The translations under genes and the position numbers were made by a program. A stretch of DNA of 6,408 nt from Rhodoferax sp. (lineage in GTDB: Bacteria; Pseudomonadota; Gammaproteobacteria; Burkholderiales; Burkholderiaceae_C), in the NCBI GenBank assembly GCA_020048795.1, contig JAIFMA010000150.1, positions 1 through 6,408 on the forward strand, read 5' to 3'. This document shows, in pieces, positions 5,520 through 6,408 of the stretch; within the stretch, counting starts at the first letter, position 1; each line of letters starts with the position of its first letter. The notes under the pieces were generated by a model that saw nothing but the letters and a program-made list of their open reading frames with translations, ran no database searches and had not been told where the DNA came from.

Positions 5520-5547
5520 ACGGTATGTGTCCGAACGAACAGACCGT
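5520..5547. promoter_or_regulatory. 28-nt imperfect dyad, candidate operator or activator site
   Basis: The arms ACGGTaTGT (5520-5528) and ACAgACCGT (5539-5547) are reverse complements except for one central position in each, around a 10-nt spacer. This gives ACGGTnTGT-N10-ACAnACCGT. It lies 81 nt before the ATG of the DUF1328 gene, in the only intergenic space upstream of that cluster. The two-turn symmetry suits a dimeric regulator. I recall a similar CGAACAGACC sequence upstream of stress genes in related genomes, but I cannot check this. Confidence 0.45.
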
Positions 5548-5573
5548 CGGCGCCCACCCCCTTTATTCTGAGT

Positions 5574-5601
5574 ACTTCGCAGTAAAAACTGCTTGCGAAG
5601 T
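5574..5601. promoter_or_regulatory. Inverted repeat upstream of the DUF1328 gene
   Basis: The arms ACTTCGCA (5574-5581) and TGCGAAGT (5594-5601) are perfect complements. A competing inner hairpin GCAGT-AAAA-ACTGC (5579-5592) can form instead. The second arm overlaps the -35-like TTGCGA (5593-5598), which lies 16 nt before TATAGA (5615-5620). A repressor or RNA structure here could affect initiation. The TATAGA ends 8 nt before the ATG, which would make a nearly leaderless message, so the promoter reading is tentative. Confidence 0.4.
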
Positions 5602-5628
5602 CATCCTCAACCAGTATAGAGTTCAGTC

Positions 5629-5793
5629 ATGCTGCATTACGCCGTCGTTTTCTTTGTCATCGCGCTGATCGCAGCCTTGCTCGGCTTTGGTGGTATTGCC
5701 GCCAGTGCCGTGGGCATCGCCAAGATCCTATTCCTTGTCTTCGCCATTCTGGCAGTTGCCAGCTTCATTTTCGGATCCCTGAAAAACCGCTGA
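5629..5793 (+). CDS. DUF1328 small membrane protein (YtjA-like)
   Basis: The 54-residue product begins MLHYAVVFFVIALIAALLGF and ends FIFGSLKNR, which is typical of the DUF1328 family. It has two hydrophobic helices (about residues 4-22 and 28-48) joined by a short GGIAASA turn, with a basic C-terminus, so it is an inner-membrane protein. The function is unknown, and homologues are often found with stress-related genes. The length equals the family norm. The ATG at 5629 is the only start that gives the complete first helix, and its ribosome-binding site is weak (AGAG). It is probably the first gene of a cluster with the DUF883-like and DnaJ-like genes, preceded by the two inverted repeats described separately. 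Confidence 0.93.
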   Translation: MLHYAVVFFVIALIAALLGFGGIAASAVGIAKILFLVFAILAVASFIFGSLKNR

Positions 5794-5801
5794 AACCAGT
5801 G

Positions 5802-5824
5802 AAGCGGGGTGTTATGCCCCGCTT
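5802..5824 (+). terminator. Intercistronic hairpin (attenuator or mRNA-stability element)
   Basis: The arms AAGCGGGG (5802-5809) and CCCCGCTT (5817-5824) form an 8-bp GC-rich stem with a TGTTATG loop, 8 nt after the DUF1328 stop. Only scattered T residues follow, so full rho-independent termination is doubtful. It may reduce readthrough or protect the 3' end of the first message. Confidence 0.5.
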
Positions 5825-5859
5825 GCCGGTCGTTCTTACCCTTTCATCACAACCCTTCC

Positions 5860-5864
5860 AAGGA
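5860..5864 (+). promoter_or_regulatory. Ribosome-binding site of the DUF883-like gene
   Basis: AAGGA lies 6 nt before the ATG at 5871. It is the clearest Shine-Dalgarno match in the window, and it decides the start of the downstream gene against an in-frame ATG at 5799, which would lie within the preceding hairpin region. Confidence 0.75.
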
Positions 5865-5870
5865 ATCAAC

Positions 5871-6251
5871 ATGTTTCTTAACAAACCGGTCGAACAGTCC
5901 AGTAGCCTGGTAGAACAAGCCTCACAGTCTGCTGAACAAGCCATCAAATCGACCCGGCAAGTCGCCAATGAAGCGCTGGAAAGCCTGGCCGTCGCCATGC
6001 AGGACTTGCGCCACCAGGCCACGCCCGTGGTGGAGCATGCGGCTGAAGGTGTCAGTGCGTTCGCTCATCGTGGTGTGGACAGTGTGCGCGAAACATCGCA
6101 CCAGTTGCGCGTCAAGGCTGAACACGCCTCAGAAAGTACCGTGAATTACATTCGCCATGAGCCTGTGAAGTCGGTGTTGATTGCCGCTGCCACGGGTGCG
6201 GCCCTGATGGCACTGATCAGTCTGGTCAGCCATTCCCGCCATCACAGTTAA
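5871..6251 (+). CDS. DUF883/ElaB-YqjD-like membrane-anchored protein
   Basis: The product has 126 residues. Residues 5-90 are predicted to be a long, charged, Ala/Glu/Gln-rich helix (SSLVEQASQSAEQAIKSTRQ and onward) with no Gly or Pro breaks except around 51-60. This is followed by YIRHEPVKSVLIAAATGAAL (93-112) and a single C-terminal transmembrane helix to about 119, then a His/Arg-rich tail. This matches the layout of ElaB/YqjD proteins, which anchor to the inner membrane by the C-terminus and, in E. coli, bind ribosomes in stationary phase. Whether this protein does so is inference. The start at 5871 has a good AAGGA site. It lies 77 nt after the DUF1328 stop. The family assignment comes from layout and the xxPxxS-VxxAxGxA pattern, so another tail-anchored helical stress protein is possible. 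Confidence 0.72.
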   Translation: MFLNKPVEQSSSLVEQASQSAEQAIKSTRQVANEALESLAVAMQDLRHQATPVVEHAAEGVSAFAHRGVDSVRETSHQLRVKAEHASESTVNYIRHEPVKSVLIAAATGAALMALISLVSHSRHHS

Positions 6252-6321
6252 CTTGCTGCGCCCCATTCTGGTAGGAAAGGACAAGCAGCTTGAACTCATG
6301 CCACGCAATCCGGCTTTCACC

Positions 6322-6408
6322 ATGAAATACAAAGACTACTACCAGACGCTGGGTGTGCCGCGCGATGCCGATCTGGCTCAGATCAAGGCGGCCTATCGCA
6401 AACTGGCA
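6322..6408 (+). CDS. DnaJ/CbpA-type J-domain co-chaperone, N-terminal part (3' end outside window)
   Basis: The visible 29 residues, MKYKDYYQTLGVPRDADLAQ followed by IKAAYRKLA, are helix I and most of helix II of a J domain. This domain stimulates the ATPase of DnaK. The window ends just before the expected HPD motif, so that key site cannot be checked. The start sequence KYKDYYxxLGV is typical of the CbpA-like DnaJ proteins, whose C-terminal part resembles DnaJ without the zinc domain, but classical DnaJ is not excluded. An in-frame ATG at 6298 would add MPRNPAFT. The AGGAAAGGA stretch (about 6272-6280) is somewhat far from either start. The gene follows the DUF883-like gene by 70 nt with no visible terminator. 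Confidence 0.85.
   Translation, partial: MKYKDYYQTLGVPRDADLAQIKAAYRKLA

Overview
The window looks like a chromosomal segment of a betaproteobacterium of the order Burkholderiales, most probably Comamonadaceae (a Rhodoferax/Polaromonas-like genome). This rests on three things: the gene order lpxA-lpxB-rnhB-rRNA methyltransferase, the protein sequences, and a short dispersed repeat ending in a GCTATT/AATAGC hairpin that I associate with that family. The assignment is by recognition only, not by a search.

Region 1 (1-2949) is a compact, intact plus-strand operon. It holds the 3' end of lpxA, complete lpxB, rnhB and a SpoU/TrmH-type RNA 2'-O-methyltransferase. LpxA and LpxB act in lipid A synthesis. 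RNase HII and the methyltransferase act on nucleic acids. rnhB either overlaps the end of lpxB or starts 25 nt after it, and the methyltransferase start overlaps the rnhB stop as ATGA. Two of these genes contain in-frame copies of the dispersed repeat.

Region 2 (2950-5628) contains one intact gene, a PPOX-family flavin-binding protein at 4237-4701. Around it lie remnants of four others. (a) An Rpn/PD-(D/E)XK nuclease-transposase gene keeps its start and C-terminal part but has lost the catalytic middle. (b) The first ~40 codons of a glutamine-dependent NAD synthetase gene (nadE) now form a 58-codon reading frame that overlaps the PPOX start as ATGA. (c) A minus-strand SOUL heme-binding protein gene is broken across all three reading frames. 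(d) The last part of a plus-strand ruvB gene carries an internal deletion at a 9-nt repeat. A 65-bp direct repeat (59/65 identical) and a 26-bp repeat (22/26) bracket the Rpn remnant. Several palindromes and a REP-like sequence fill the rest. This reads as a decaying insertion and rearrangement zone.

Region 3 (about 5520-6408) is a plus-strand cluster that looks stress-related. It holds a 54-residue DUF1328 membrane protein, a DUF883/ElaB-YqjD-like protein with a C-terminal membrane anchor, and the start of a DnaJ/CbpA-type co-chaperone cut by the window end. A 28-nt imperfect dyad (5520-5547) and a second inverted repeat (5574-5601) precede the first gene, and an 8-bp-stem hairpin separates it from the second. 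The dyad is the best candidate for an unrecognised regulatory site here.

I see no rRNA, tRNA, CRISPR array or intact insertion sequence.
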